Assembly (NCBI GenBank): GCA_943737045.1
Contig: CALSFV010000018.1
Location: 930,001-994,000 of the forward strand
DNA from: Parapristionchus giblindavisi
Lineage: Eukaryota; Nematoda; Chromadorea; Rhabditida; Diplogasteridae
Direction: 5' to 3'
DNA length: 64,000 nt
Part shown: positions 52,101 through 64,000 of the stretch, piece by piece
Numbering within the stretch: the first letter of the stretch is position 1
How the letters are laid out: each line of letters opens with the position of its first letter
Translations under genes and position numbers: made by a program
Notes under the pieces: model-generated
Databases searched by the model: none
What the model saw: only the letters and a program-made list of their open reading frames with translations
What the model was told of the DNA's origin: nothing

Positions 52101-55100
52101 CGAATGATCAAATAATATAAAATAAATGAAACAAGATTTCACAGAGAGAATCTTGAAGAAAAAAATTTGTAACTGTGATTGGGGTTTTTAGCAGTCGGTA
52201 ATTTCAGAGAAAAATCATTACTAGTCTTCACATTTTAAACTTATATTATATACGAGAGAAAAAAAACATGACACATCATAAATGACACGTACGGGACTAT
52301 TTCTCGTCGTCATAGTAAACTTCACTGGAGTCCTTCCTTTTCGACGATCAGAACGATCAATTTCAACAGTAGTTGATATAGATGACGTCCCAACAATGTC
52401 CTCATCGTCCGCCGATTCTGTGGTAAAGGAATCAATCGATGGAACCTGAAATCAAGGCGTTTTAAGTTAAATTTAAAAAAAAGATATCTGGAAGAGAACA
52501 AAACGTTCAACATATTACATTAAAGTTTTGTGAAAAGATGAACAAAATTTTGCAAAAAAATCAATAATCAAAACAATTACAGTACCTCAAGAGATGATTC
52601 GTCATCAACGCGTTCACTACTGTACGACTTCTTATCCTCCTTACCATCACTGAAATCAATCAATAAACAACGAATCAAGGAGCTACCGTATACCTGGTAG
52701 TTGATGTCGTCGCAGGAGTCGGAGGGAGCAGTCCAGAGAAGTCTGTCATCATCGCTAAAGGCTTCTTGGTGTCAGACTTTGATGACGTCACCATGGAGGA
52801 TGTGACGTCCATGCACGAATTACTGTAATAAAACCAATCAATAATTGAAAAATATTAGGTGACGACATAAGTAACGCTCGTTTTTTAGTCTCAACTTCAG
52901 TCGAATCGTTCTTGCTCTATTATTATTGCCAGCTTCCATGCTGTTTATACTAGATAGGCTGTCCCTCGAATATCCTGCGGATGTTTTCGATTCAGTTCCC
53001 GCGTGTCCTCCAGGCGAAAAAACCGCACGATTTCGCCCCCGTCGGAATTCACATTCGCAACGTTATTTTATTCCTCTTCCTCTCCGGCTTGAAACGCCCT
53101 GCCTTCCAACCTCGCCTAGCAGAGGTGTACCCCTCACATGTGCCTCACATAACACCGATGAGAAAGTGGGTCGTCAAATTCTAGAAACAGGACTTTTTCA
53201 TCGAAGATGAAGACCAACCCGGTTTCCCTGTGGAAGTCGGTCTCGATCGATTGCTCTAAGAGGTAGAGGCTGATCCGTATCCCGATACCGGTGATATTGC
53301 AATGGCACTTGGGGTCAACCAGAGCACTGTGGTACATGGTCTTCACACTCTCGGAAATAAGTGAAAATAGGGAAGATGTCTACCCCACGTTCTAGCCGAC
53401 TACGGCAAGGATCGCCGACTGGACATGGCAAAGACTTTACTAACTCTACGTCGTCGGCTTGTTTGGCTGGTCAACGTTATAACCGGTGATAAAAAGTGGG
53501 TGCTCTACGATTACGAAGAGCCAAGGAGACTGTGGTTCGGTCAGCGCGAATAGCCAGCACATGCCCCCAAACCCGATTTTCACCGCCAAAAAGTGATGTT
53601 GTATATCTGGTATTCGGTACGGGGAGTCGAGTACTGGGAACTCCTCCCCGAGGGTACGACTGTCACGATACATGTCTACACTCTCTACCTGCGGAAGCCA
53701 AGACTCCACCTCAAACAATCACGCGGAAAGGACACTCGGATCTAATTTCAACATGACAACGCTCGACCTCATACCAAAAGAACGACCCATGCTGAGCTAA
53801 CGGGATATGAGTGAACTGTACTCCCCACCCTATGTACTCACCCGACCTTGCCGACTATGGTTGTCACCTCTTTCCGGCGCTCCATCACTTCCTCAAAGCG
53901 CAAAGCTTCAAATACCGAACCACTATCCATACCGTACTCGACACCTATTTCCAGAATTATCTCCAGTCCTTTTATCACGAATGGATCCATAAACTTCCGG
54001 GTAAAAGGCAGAATGTCATCCATCCGAACGGAGAATATTTCCAGAATCCATCATGCTTTGTTAAAATTTTATGATAATTTTTTTGGAGAGTGAAAAACGA
54101 GCGTTATTTATGTCGTCGCCTAATAGCTGCAATTGATAAAAAAACAATAAAATCAATGGATATAGCACGTACGACATCTCAAACATATCCAGTGGATTCT
54201 TCTTTAAATTGCTTATCGATTCATCCTCGATGATGTCATCTCTTGAAATATAATCGATTAGTTTCATAGTCATATCATCGATTGATAAATTACGAACATA
54301 ATATTCATGGAAAAGAATTGGTCAAACGCATTGCAAATAATATTGTTATTGACATAAATTTTCGATATCGACATCAGAAATGCCAGAGTAGCATAAGATT
54401 AGAGACATTGTTACTATTATTAATATTATTCTATTCATAAACACACCTCTTCAACAGCATTTCCTTCTGTCGATCAGTCATGTGCTGTTTCAGCTTCGGA
54501 TTGTCAATCTTAACAGGTTTATTCTTATCATTGTCATTACCCTGAATAACATTAATGTGAAGTGTATCCACTGATATACTGATATATCCACACTGAAACT
54601 CGAAATGAGCAGGACAAGAAAGACAAAATTTCATCATTCTATCAATGTGGTTGATTTTACCACAACCGAGAAGAGGGTAGGTTACTGCGCGAAATGATTG
54701 CGAGAGGAGGGGGGGGGGCGGAAACCGAAGAAGTGCCCAAAATTATATTAAGATAATTTTTTAAATAAATAAAAGTAAATGACGGTACCTCAACGAAGGA
54801 GACAGAGTCCTCATCAATGAGGGAAAATGACTTGTGAGGTTTCTTCATTAATGCCTTCTTCTTCTCCTCAATTTCTTTTTGAATGGATGAGATAATGGAT
54901 GAAGTATTGGAGATTGTACAGATCTTCTTAGGAGGTGACTGCAATTATTTGTAATTAACAAATGAACGATCCTTTCACTCTAACAATAAGTATCACCATC
55001 TACAGTAAGAAAAGACCCAAATGGCCACCATACTTGAACTAATAAATTAAATTAGCCCTTGAAATCAAAGTATCATACCTTCTGAGGTGATCCAATCATA

Positions 55101-58100
55101 ACTTTCTCAACTTCCATCGATCTCCTAATACCATTCTGTAAGAAATCACATCACATAGAATAGAAGAAGATAAGAAAAAAGAAGGGGGATACTACCTTGT
55201 AACCAGGAATGGGCAGGTTGAACCATTCGAGTTTAGCCCTGTAAATGAGTAATATAGCTATACTCTATATAAATATACTGTCCAAACGTTAACAATCTTC
55301 ACTTTTTACTTCAATCTTTTTATATTAAACTTTTGTTGAATAAGATACGAACGAATGGAGTCAATAAAATACAATATTCAATATATAGGATGATGAATAA
55401 TCTTACATGAGTCCCTCAGTCATCATCAACTTCTCTAACTGTCCGTATGTATCTTTCCATAGTGAACATATCTCATCACGAATCTGAACAAATAAATCAA
55501 TCAATCAACCAATCAATCAATGAAATCAAATCAATAAATTACCTCCTCGGGCAGATCTTCTGTTGAGAAAGCATCAATGAAGAATGAATCAAAATGTGCA
55601 ATTGAGATATCATTGCAGTGACCTTTCAATGATGAACCAATAGTGGATATCACCTATAAAGAAGTAATTGATGAATAAAAACGATGAAAATATCGAAGAA
55701 TAGTATATCATACACTTTTTACGAAGTAATCAAGTGCGTGCGCTTGTTAGATTACTTGCCATTAGGGAGCTAAAATAATTGCATTTCACTCTCACGCAAC
55801 TCATTCATCTATAACGAGAAACAAGAAAGCAACTGGCTCAAAAATCAATAGTAAATCCCATGTAAAACTTTATTAAAAATAAGTACTAATTAGTAAATTC
55901 GTAATAAAAGTATAGGTAAAAGCATAGGTCGAATAGCTGTGTTATCGAATTTTGAAATGCGGTCAGGTTTTTCGATTTTTGGGAAATTTAGGCTCAAAAT
56001 GCGGTCAGGTTTTTCGATTTTTTGGGAAATTTAGGCTCAAAATGCGGTCAGGCTTGGTATTTTGTAACGTGCTTTTCGACCAATGGGTAAAAGCACGAAA
56101 CTTCTCTCACTCGCAGCGCAACGACTATCGCATTTAAAATGCAAGATAAATTAAATAACCTTAACAGTGTCCTCTATGCACTTTTTCTTCATCTCTTCAA
56201 TTCCACAAAGAGGTGAGAGTCGGACGAGGGAATGCGGCATCCTAGAGTCCATAAGTGAATAGAGCCATCGAGATGACTGCAAAGATCAAAGATCACCAAC
56301 GCCATAAAACAGGGGAAATCAAGAAAGTTTTTTTTACAATTAATTTATCCTTATTGTCAAAATTCGAGGAGAAACATAAAACTGACAATGGAAGCGGGCA
56401 TGGACGAATTCTTGATAGTATGAAGAGCGACTTTACACAATGTGACTACACTCTCATTCAGGGATGAAGCGCGAGTCTGAATTGGTTATTCATTTTATTT
56501 ATAATTTATAAAACAATAATATAAACATTTCGGAATACAAATGCATAAAAAAGAAGAGATTAATGCAAACGCCGAGCTATATGGGAACCAGTGATCACTG
56601 AGTCGCAACCACCTTCATCAATAGTCACATACGTGGGCACCACTGCCGCTAGCGGCAATACACCCCCCGATTTTTGGCACCCGACCCCTCGATTTTCCGA
56701 AAAAATCACTCAAAATGACGCATAAGTGCTCCATTTTTGCTTCCGACCCCCCGATTTTCATTTCCAGCGGCAATGACCGCCCACGTATGAATAGTCATAT
56801 CAATATTATTATTATTATATTATTAGCCTATTAATTATTATTTATATTATCATGATTATCACTCACATTCTCCCCAATTGCATTAGTAACTCCCTTAATC
56901 ATCTTGGTAATCTTTTTGAACATAGTTTCAATATCATCCATCGATGTAGACTTGGACATCTTCCAATCAGCCACTTCACATAGTCTATCTAGTAGATGAC
57001 AACGGAACAGGAGGGCAGAAGGCTGAATGAGTCAATGAAATAAAACTGGTCTAAAAAGTTAACGGTGAAAGATGAAATGAACTAGAGATGTAATTGAGCA
57101 TCTCACAAGGGAATTCCCGGAGGCCACACTCAGCGATCTTGACAAAATTTTTACTTGTGGTGAACTTCATAAAGGGATGAGGTTTAGCGGTGTCGGGAGC
57201 TGCTTATCAATTTTTTGAAATTTTAAAATTCATTTTAAAGATCGACCAAAAAAATGGGCGGTGCGCACAGTGTGCACATAGAGATTACACACCACTCATT
57301 ATCGCAAGTTCATTTTGACAGTGAAACAGATGTGTCGGTGGTGTAGTGTGAAGTTTCATGCTTTGAGGTCAGTAGGTAGTATGTTCAATCACTTCTGCGT
57401 TTTACTCTTTTGCTAGGACTTGTAAATATCACAAGCAATTTTTTTTTGTCAGCACATTCAAAATTGATTTTTGAAAAAAATATTTGAATATTTATTTACA
57501 TTGTGTATAGTAAAATTTATGAAACAATAAAAATGGAATTTTAACAATAGTGATATTCTGCAATAAAATGATTGAAACAAAATTCTAGATCACACAATGC
57601 ACACTTAATGAATGGGAGATTTAAACAGTTAGGAGTTCAACAGCAATGAGAAAGCGAAGACGGGAACAGTGCCTGCACGGGTGAGAGAAATGGAGCAGGG
57701 GCAGTAATAGTGTATCAGGCCTTATGCCATGAATACTGTAAGAATGGAATAAACTTATCAGAGCATAACTGATGGTACACTTGTGAGATAAGCTTGAGGA
57801 TGTTATCACGTTTACACGGATTTTTTTCGAATTTTTCGAAATAAAAATTCAAAAAAAATTGGTTTTTGAATTTTTATGAAAATCCTTTTTTTCCTCGAAT
57901 CCGTGATCATGAGCGATCATTCTAGCTTTAAAAAAACATGACATTTTATTCTCTCTCTCTTTTATTCTCACCCGTGGAGGCACTGTTCCCTAGAGTTGGC
58001 TATTCGGGATGCGGATGCGGGCCCGCAATACGATGCGGGCCCGCATAGAGACCACGCCCCATTCTCACCGCCTCCGCCGCCCGTTCAAACCCGTCGCTTG

Positions 58101-61100
58101 TACGCCGCGCACATATATATATTATAGAAGTGACGTTGGGAACTTCTTAGCGCCCGCATGCCATCGCTCCCCCTCGCCTCCCTCCGAGGATACGGGCCCA
58201 CAATGATTTTACGAGCCATTGCGGGCCCGCAACCCCCGAATAGCCAACTCTACTGTTCCCGTCTTCGCTTTCTCATTGCTGTTGAACTCCTAACTGTTTA
58301 AATCTCCCATTCATTAAGTGTGCATTGTGTGATCTAGAATTTTGTTTCAATCATTTTATTGCAGAATATCACTATTGTTAAAATTCCATTTTTATTGTTT
58401 CATAAATTTTACTATACACAATGTAAATAAATATTCAAATATTTTTTTCAAAAATCAATTTTGAATGTGCTGACAAAAAAAATTGCTTGTGATATTTACA
58501 AGTCCTTGCAAAAGAGTAAAACGCAGAAGTGATTGAACATACTACCTACAGACCTCAAAGCATGAAACTTAACACTACACCACCGACACATCTGTTTCAC
58601 TGTCAAAAAGAACTTGCGATAATGAGTGGTGTGTAATCTCTATGTGCACACTGTGCGCACCGCCCATTTTTTTGGTCGATCTTTAAAATGAATTTTAAAA
58701 TTTCAAAAAATTGATAAGCAGCTCCCGACACCGCTAAACCTCATCCGGGATGAGTCATCCCTTTATGAGGTTCACCACAAGTAAAAATATTGTCAAGATC
58801 AGTGAGTGTGGCCTCCGGGGATTCCCTTGTCAGTTCCATTGAAATGGTTGACTATCATACAAAGGTTCCTTCATTTCTCACAATATTCATTTATTAAATG
58901 AAGTGTATTTTATATGAATAAGAGAAGTCCATTATTACATTTGCATACCTTATCTTTTCCAATTTCATCACTTATATCAGATTCCTCGAGATGAGTCAAT
59001 GCATTGAAACCAAAACGAAGAAAGGCGGCAAAGGGATCGTCTGTCTTCTTATCTGTGACAAACAATAACATCTACATAATTAAACGTATGAATCGACTAG
59101 ATATAATAAAAGAAACATGGAAGCAACCAGTCAATAATGAAAATACTTGATTAAGTATGCAAGACTTATGATTATAAGACATTTTCATAATGATCATGTT
59201 TGGTATATTAAAAAGTACATAGTATGATTGTATACTTAAATAAGTTATAAATAAATATAATTAACTAATCACAACATACTCTTCTGCATTCTACCGAAGG
59301 CTCCCTTCACTTTCTCCAGTATCGATTGCACCGCGTTCTTTATTATTGTCTAGACAAATATTGATTAATTGAAGCTCTTATCAATCGAAAGATCCAATAT
59401 TCCAGAACGGACACAAATTGTGTCACACAATCAATGTCCAATATAATAAGTATTATCACCTGATAGTTATTGATCGATACACAATCCTCTGCTATCAAGA
59501 AGACGTTCATGGTAATCAATCCAGTCGTGATTTGGGGGTCAAGTGTTGCCTGAACAACAACAAATAACGTAACCATACATTGCCATAACTTCGCAATGCG
59601 AGGGTATGGCACAGTACATAAAGCCCAATTTAGGCCACTTGATGCAAGAGGAAGCTAAAATGACGATTTTTAAGCGAAAATAACGAATTTTGCGAGTCAA
59701 TTTCGAGAATTAACCCACTATATAAAATAAAACAGCGAGGGTACCGAAAATGTATGACCCTAACCCTTCCATATCCTAGCTACTAAAGTACAGTAATCTA
59801 TCCCAATGTTACCTTCACATCGCACACCATTTCTCTAGGCGAGAAAACTATCATACATTTTCGGTACCCTCGCCGTTTATTTTTATCTAGTGGGTCAATT
59901 CTCGAAATAGGGTGGGTCGATTCACAAAATTCGTTATTTTCGCTTAAAAATCGCAATTTTTTTAGCTTTCTTTCGCATCTAGTGGCCTAAAATGGGCTTT
60001 ATATAGTGGGTCAATCCTCGTATTGCGAGGGTATGGCAATGTATGAAAACTATGCGGTGAAGAAAAACTCAAAAATCAATAAACAGCCAACATACCTTGA
60101 GAAAGTGTTCATACTCAACTACAGTATTCTTGATCATTAGTCGTCTATCATCAATATCGATTGGAGAATTGTCTCCCACCTTTACCCAGTGTCTTAGCTG
60201 TAATCAATCAATACTAATAGTCAAAGAATCAATCAATAATGCTACTGTACCATTCTGATAAGGAGATCCATATCTTCGGAAGAATTACGATGAATGACAC
60301 TTCTCATCATACTCTTAAGGCATTGTCGCATACAACTGAATCGAAAGTGTACGGCAATGACGTATGCAATTATTAAATAAAATCGAAATTTCAGTCTTAT
60401 TGCGAAAAGGCCAGTTAGACTCTCTATACCTAGGGTAATGATTGATCATACGACAATCATATACCATAATCTCGTAGTCATAGTATAACTAACGTCTTTA
60501 CTCGTCCATTAACATTGATTCGTCTCTTGATACTCAAGAACAGTGCGAGGTACGCGAAGAACTCTTCGCGGGGTATTATGTTCTTCCCAACAGATGCTGC
60601 AGGACAATTCTGCTACAAATATAAAAACGTAGATCAGAGATTAAACTACACTTGCCAAAAACAGCCTCATAGATCAGAGATCAAACTACACTTACCCACA
60701 CAGCCTCAGTGCACTCGGTTCCGTTGTCGAAGAAAACACAAGCATAAAGCTGATTGAAGAACACAGCCTGAATAAGGGTTCGATATTACAGTTGTATTAC
60801 CATAGCTCAATTGGGTCAGATCACAATTTTCAACTGGGTCACAATGTATAATACTTAACTTGTGACTCACACATGGTGGAGTTTTCGCCATGTCTGCGGC
60901 ACGGATGACTTGAACCGGTAGATGCCAGAAGCATTGATTGAGTTGATGGAGATTGGGATCTATAAAACAATCGATAATTAAGATATATCGATTGATGACG
61001 TAATACCTTCATAGTGAACAGCCAGTCTCAGACACTGCATAATATACAGTGAATGTTCGAGATGGTCAAGAGATATATAGTGTGAAGATGCTGAAAATTA

Positions 61101-62654
61101 ATCAATCCGTAATATGGTAAAAAACACTACAAACCAGTCTGGTGACAGTCTATCTCATTGTTTACGAAATAGTCATGTCACATTTTCAAATTAGCAGGAT
61201 TTATTGAAATAAATTATTAACAAAAGACTGACTTATGACATGTTGGATGAGAGGTATGAGCAATAATCGAGAAATCTTGTCCACTTTAGGATTTGATGGT
61301 AGATTAGAATATGACTGATAAGTGAACGGAGCGAGTAGATGAGTCTTCCCTTCATTCTTTCCAAATACATCCACAGTTGCCTGAATTTGACTTATTTTCA
61401 TTTTTCATCCAACGGCAAATTTGGGACAACAGATCATTTCAAGTTCCATCAGAATATTATAGATAGAGAACTAACAAAAGGAATATCCTTCCCATGATCG
61501 CCTTCTTCGAGAAACTTGAGGGGAAATCCAGTGGATGATACGAGAAGAGGGAGAATGATCTGAAACAGCACACCATCTTTGTCACAGTCGAGTACAGTAC
61601 ATGTGCACATATTATCAACAAGTTAATAATACTTCAATAGTACAATAGAATAGACAAAAAGAATAGATATCACAGTAAATAGATGCTTCATTATCCATAT
61701 ATTTAGGCGAAGTGTTTGAGAGAGCAGAAACAGTTCGGCAACATTGTAATCATTGATTCTAGTTACCTCTTCAAAATATTGGGCAGCAGGCTTCTCCTCG
61801 AGTAGCTTTATGACAACATTGATCTTCTATAAAAGAAAGACTATTCATTCTCAAGATCACACCTTGATGATTTTTATTATAGGGCACAACGTTGGCCAGC
61901 TACTAACCTTCACCATAAACCGTCGGTAAACAGTCAAGGATTCAGCGTTATCGATAGATGCATTCTTGAGGTCATTCCATTCCTCCAGGGAGATCTGAAA
62001 ATGATGCATGAATTACATGGCACAAAGATAAGTACAAGACATGTTCAAATATTAACAACAAAAAACAAACGTTGAGTTCTTTTTGTAGAGAAGGATCGGC
62101 TGATGAGAACTTAGATGTTCGCATGACATTAGTCCATTGTGTAGAAGAAATGAGGAAAGATATCTTAAATGATAATACAAGTTAGATAACATATCTTATG
62201 CAAGATCGCTAAATTACTATGCAGACGTTTAAATCCTTTCTCGATCACGGATAATTTGCGCAATTAATGACGTGATCAAACATGGAATATACAAGAATCA
62301 TATATGAATTATCCCTGATAATGCATGGCTTCTGGGATTTCATGCAAGATTTAAGAAATAAACAATGCCTTTTTCAATAATATGCTCTTACAATTAGAAC
62401 AATGCTGTAAGCTTTCTCCGTTAAACGTTTACGATTTGTCAGAATGTAGTACGCGTAAGAAGCAATGCTACATTAATAAGCGATGTGGGATTAGAACTAT
62501 CCCGCAAAGTAAGATGCGCCCACTTAGAGCTTAGTCGCGCTCTACTATACCATTCTTTAGAGTAAAATACCTCTTTGAGAACAGCCATACACTCTTCCTC
62601 CTTGGCCATCTGAGCCTCATGGATCAAACGGGATAGTTTTGTGAGAGTCTCCAT
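48054..62654 (-). CDS. rif-1: RIF1 (replication-timing/telomere-associated factor) with duplicated C-terminal domain
   Basis: About 40 exons, roughly 1,500-1,600 residues. N-terminal exons: 62654-62571, 62163-62071, 61994-61908, 61826-61767, 61559-61476, 61380-61233, 61090-61007, 60959-60871, 60767-60696, 60609-60494, 60335-60251, 60197-60096, 59549-59460, 59349-59280, 59052-58949, 57022-56867. These are helical and HEAT-like in composition. The middle (about 56.2-51 kb) is charged, Ser/Thr-rich and probably disordered. RIF1 identity rests on the C-terminus: YPSL..CTDS.DGLLLKFG, KNVKTVGQLASL, GIRPPK, then a final helix (YTSDYIDDLDNF...). This module is present twice: exons 50973-50910, 50857-50741, 50320-50128 and exons 49686-49622, 49449-49333, 49133-48945. 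RIF1 recruits PP1 to control origin firing and double-strand-break repair. Candidate PP1-docking strings are TPVKF (about 52315) and GVHF (about 51200), neither canonical. ATG follows TACTTCAG directly. The exon near 56236-56160 has unresolved phase. Confidence 0.82.
49151..49190. repeat. (TTA)n microsatellite in RIF1 intron
   Basis: About 13 uninterrupted TTA units lie just 3' of a RIF1 exon boundary on the minus strand. Confidence 0.95.
52858..54120 (+). mobile_element. Dead mariner-family transposon in RIF1 intron
   Basis: Inverted ends 'gacgacataagtaacgctcg' and 'cgagcgttatttatgtcgtc' are flanked by TA at 52856-52857 and 54121-54122. The length (1.26 kb) is that of a full mariner. The transposase can be followed across frames: an N-terminal helix-turn-helix region, WLVNVITGDKKWVLYDYEE (first catalytic Asp), HDNARPHT (second Asp), and YSPDLADYG (third Asp, with the spacing of mariner). 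At least three in-frame stops and several frame changes make it inactive. It is transcribed opposite to RIF1. Confidence 0.88.
55700..56150. repeat. Dispersed repeat with internal 45-bp tandem units
   Basis: Within a RIF1 intron, a unit beginning 'aatgcggtcaggtttttcga' is repeated two and a half times at 55958-56055. The end of this element ('gcggtcaggc...gtaac') resembles, in inverse, sequence near 1690-1735, so this family occurs at least twice in the window. Confidence 0.65.
56627..56789. repeat. Small terminal-inverted-repeat element
   Basis: 'catacgtgggc' at the left end and 'gcccacgtatg' at the right end enclose GC-richer sequence with repeated 'cccccgattttc' strings and mirrored 'gccgct' / 'agcggc' segments. 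It lies in a RIF1 intron. Confidence 0.6.
57105..58830. repeat. 1.7-kb palindrome in RIF1 intron, with tRNA-like arms
   Basis: The left arm 57105-57675 is mirrored at about 58253-58830 with few mismatches ('acaaggga' ends). Both arms include a decayed tRNA-like segment (57338-57420 plus, about 58508-58595 minus): an A-box-like 'ggtggtgtagtg' and a degenerate B-box 'tgttcaatcac'. A hAT MITE has inserted near the centre. Confidence 0.88.
57991..58252. mobile_element. hAT-type MITE nested in the RIF1-intron palindrome
   Basis: Perfect 18-bp terminal inverted repeats (tagagttggctattcggg) are flanked by the 8-bp duplication CTGTTCCC (57983-57990 and 58253-58260). The other arm of the host palindrome keeps the uninterrupted target ('ggcactgttcccgtcttcgc' in inverse at about 57655-57675), which shows the empty-site sequence directly. 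The interior is rich in 'gcgggcccgc'. No transposase is encoded. Confidence 0.92.
59574..60045. repeat. Foldback element in RIF1 intron
   Basis: 'catacattgccata' at the left end is mirrored at the right. Further blocks such as 'gcgagggta' and 'cgaaaataacgaattttg' also match inversely. Related strings ('aagcgaaaa', 'gggtca') recur at about 50508-50620 and in the NUP35 intron near 63420-63560, suggesting one family. Confidence 0.8.
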
Positions 62655-62979
62655 CTGAAGTACAGAAATATGGCAGTCTGGAAAGCAAACAGTAAAGATT
62701 TTACAAAGACTGAAGTAGAAGAGCAAAATATGGGAGTTAATTAGGAAATTAATAAAGCACAGAAAATAACCTGAAAGAAAGAGCGCTTGAAATTCAAAAA
62801 TTGAGAAAACAATGAAAAGCTATATTTTCCCGCAAAATAGGCGGAGTCACCGAATGCGCGCGCGACACCCACATTTAATGTATGCGGCACGCGGTTAATA
62901 TTTTCAAATTTTCGCATCGTTTATAGCGTCCCATTTTACTTGTTTGTTATCGTTTGAAGTGGTTATTTGCAGTGTGGAG
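62655..62979. promoter_or_regulatory. Divergent promoter region shared by RIF1 and NUP35
   Basis: Only 325 bp separate the two start codons. Each ATG is preceded by a trans-splice-like acceptor: TACTTCAG immediately before the RIF1 ATG on the minus strand, and TTTGCAG ending at 62972, 7 bp before the NUP35 ATG. A GC-rich patch (62830-62900, 'gcgcgcgcgacacc') sits in the middle. No TATA box was evident. Confidence 0.6.
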
Positions 62980-63930
62980 ATGTTTAACAACTCCTCTTAT
63001 GCCTCACCCACTTCTCCATCTCAGGAGAATCACACCAGCGCCCCACCAAGCTTCCTGTTCGGAAATCAAAACAAACGCCGCTCTGTAGCTCTCTCGAGCG
63101 CAAATCCTTGTGAGTTTTCTTCATCGTATAGGATCGGCTACCAGAAAGGCCTCAGTCATTTTGGTTGTCGATCATGTAGCTTATTGAACGGACAACCAAA
63201 AAGGCCGCGCACAGCGTTCTCATGACTTTCAAAGCAAGAACGACCGCTCAACATACAAACTCTCTCGAATACAATGGTCTCTCCTTTGTCTTGCTTTGGA
63301 AGAAAAATGGCTTGGACCAGAATACTGTGCGCGGCAGTATTATTAAAAATTGTATGGAATATCATATTTGTTCTTTTATTTCCACCATTCTAGCTACATG
63401 CATTTTCATACCCTCACTATAGGAGGATTGACTCACTAAATGCGGCTAATTTTCAGGATAGATCCTCTATATAAGGCTCTTTTTTTATGCGAAAGATTAC
63501 AATTTAAGCGAAAAAAAATAATGAGTTTCTTAAATCGACCCATCATGTTTCGAAAATCCACTCACAAAATAGAGACATCCTTTGAGGGACTGTATGTCTA
63601 GCTATACTCTTTCACATATAAAGTGTTTTATGTTATACATTGTGAATTTATTAATTTTTACATTTGCAGACCTGAACTCCTCTCTTACCTACTCTGGCGC
63701 GCCCTCCACAGACATTTTCGCCTCACCGTCCCCCATTCCTTCACATGTCAAAGGTTTCGTGTCTGTCTTGTACAGACCGCTTAATATTGCATATTCCAGA
63801 ATCTTCCGGTGGTAGTGGTTCAAAGACAGTTCACTGGTCACCTACAGTGGAAGATGGTACAGCGACACGACCAATATCTCGACTGGGCTCTTCCACTAAG
63901 GGACCACCTCTGCGATCGATGAGAGATGAT
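62980..63930 (+). CDS. npp-19: NUP35 (Nup53/NPP-19) nucleoporin, N-terminal part, runs off the window
   Basis: Exons 62980-63109, 63670-63753 and 63800-63930 join in phase; the next donor (GATGATGTAAGA) shows the gene continues past the window. The product starts MFNNSSYASPTSPSQ, then PSFLFGNQNKRRSV, YSGAPSTDIF, KTVHWSP and finally GPPLRSMRDD. This order fits the N-terminal half of the Nup35/Nup53 family, where such strings precede the MPPN-type RRM domain. Nup35 is a nuclear-pore scaffold component that binds membrane and other nucleoporins. The RRM itself would lie downstream. The intron 63110-63669 carries repeat-like sequence. Confidence 0.8.
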
Positions 63931-64000
63931 GTAAGATTACTTATGATTTAGTATTGAGGTCGGTTTATTGTTAAGACTCGTTGGTCTTTCCTCTCGGTGT

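Noticed and set aside
51714..52115. 133-residue ORF on the plus strand
   Set aside because: It is antisense to a Ser/Thr-rich RIF1 exon whose reading is supported by splice signals on the minus strand.

Overview
The window looks like nuclear DNA of a rhabditid-type nematode. Genes are split into many short exons (about 60-170 bp) with acceptors close to TTTCAG. Several start codons sit just behind a trans-splice-like acceptor. The gene families are nematode-typical: serpentine chemoreceptors, a CX-module protein, a DUF229 protein and an OAC-type acyltransferase. I cannot name the genus. The DNA is AT-rich and heavily loaded with foldback (inverted-repeat) elements, so most intergenic space and many introns are repeat-derived.

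Layout. 1-5.9 kb: foldback elements carrying tRNA-like modules, two copies of a Tc1-type foldback element and a LINE fragment nested in one of them. 5.95-11.1 kb: an acyltransferase (OAC) gene broken into an N-terminal and a C-terminal piece by a foldback element and a second LINE. 12.7-15 kb (minus): a CX-module membrane protein whose 5' end abuts a 1.8-kb palindrome. 18.4-24.2 kb (plus): two tandem paralogous chemoreceptors, both reconstructed in phase to a stop (367 and 373 residues). 25.4-28.2 kb (minus): a complete Fringe-type glycosyltransferase (318 residues, nine exons). 29.6-32.2 kb (minus): a third chemoreceptor (347 residues). 34.3-39.0 kb: a LINE relic, a 1.1-kb ATT-rich satellite and two foldback elements. 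39.1-46.7 kb (plus): a DUF229 gene with a 1.6-kb palindrome in one intron. 48.05-62.65 kb (minus): a roughly 40-exon RIF1 gene whose introns hold a dead mariner, a hAT MITE nested in a palindrome and other foldbacks. 62.98 kb to the end (plus): the 5' part of a NUP35 (Nup53/NPP-19) gene, divergent from RIF1.

The most interesting points are: (1) the RIF1 C-terminal domain is encoded twice in tandem, about two thirds identical by hand count; (2) at least two of the large palindromes carry tRNA-derived A-box/B-box modules in their arms, a third has one in its loop, and several isolated relics lie elsewhere; (3) nested insertions with readable target-site duplications give a relative history; (4) RIF1 and NUP35 share a 325-bp divergent promoter region. 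All exon boundaries were read by eye from splice signals and reading phase, without transcript data.
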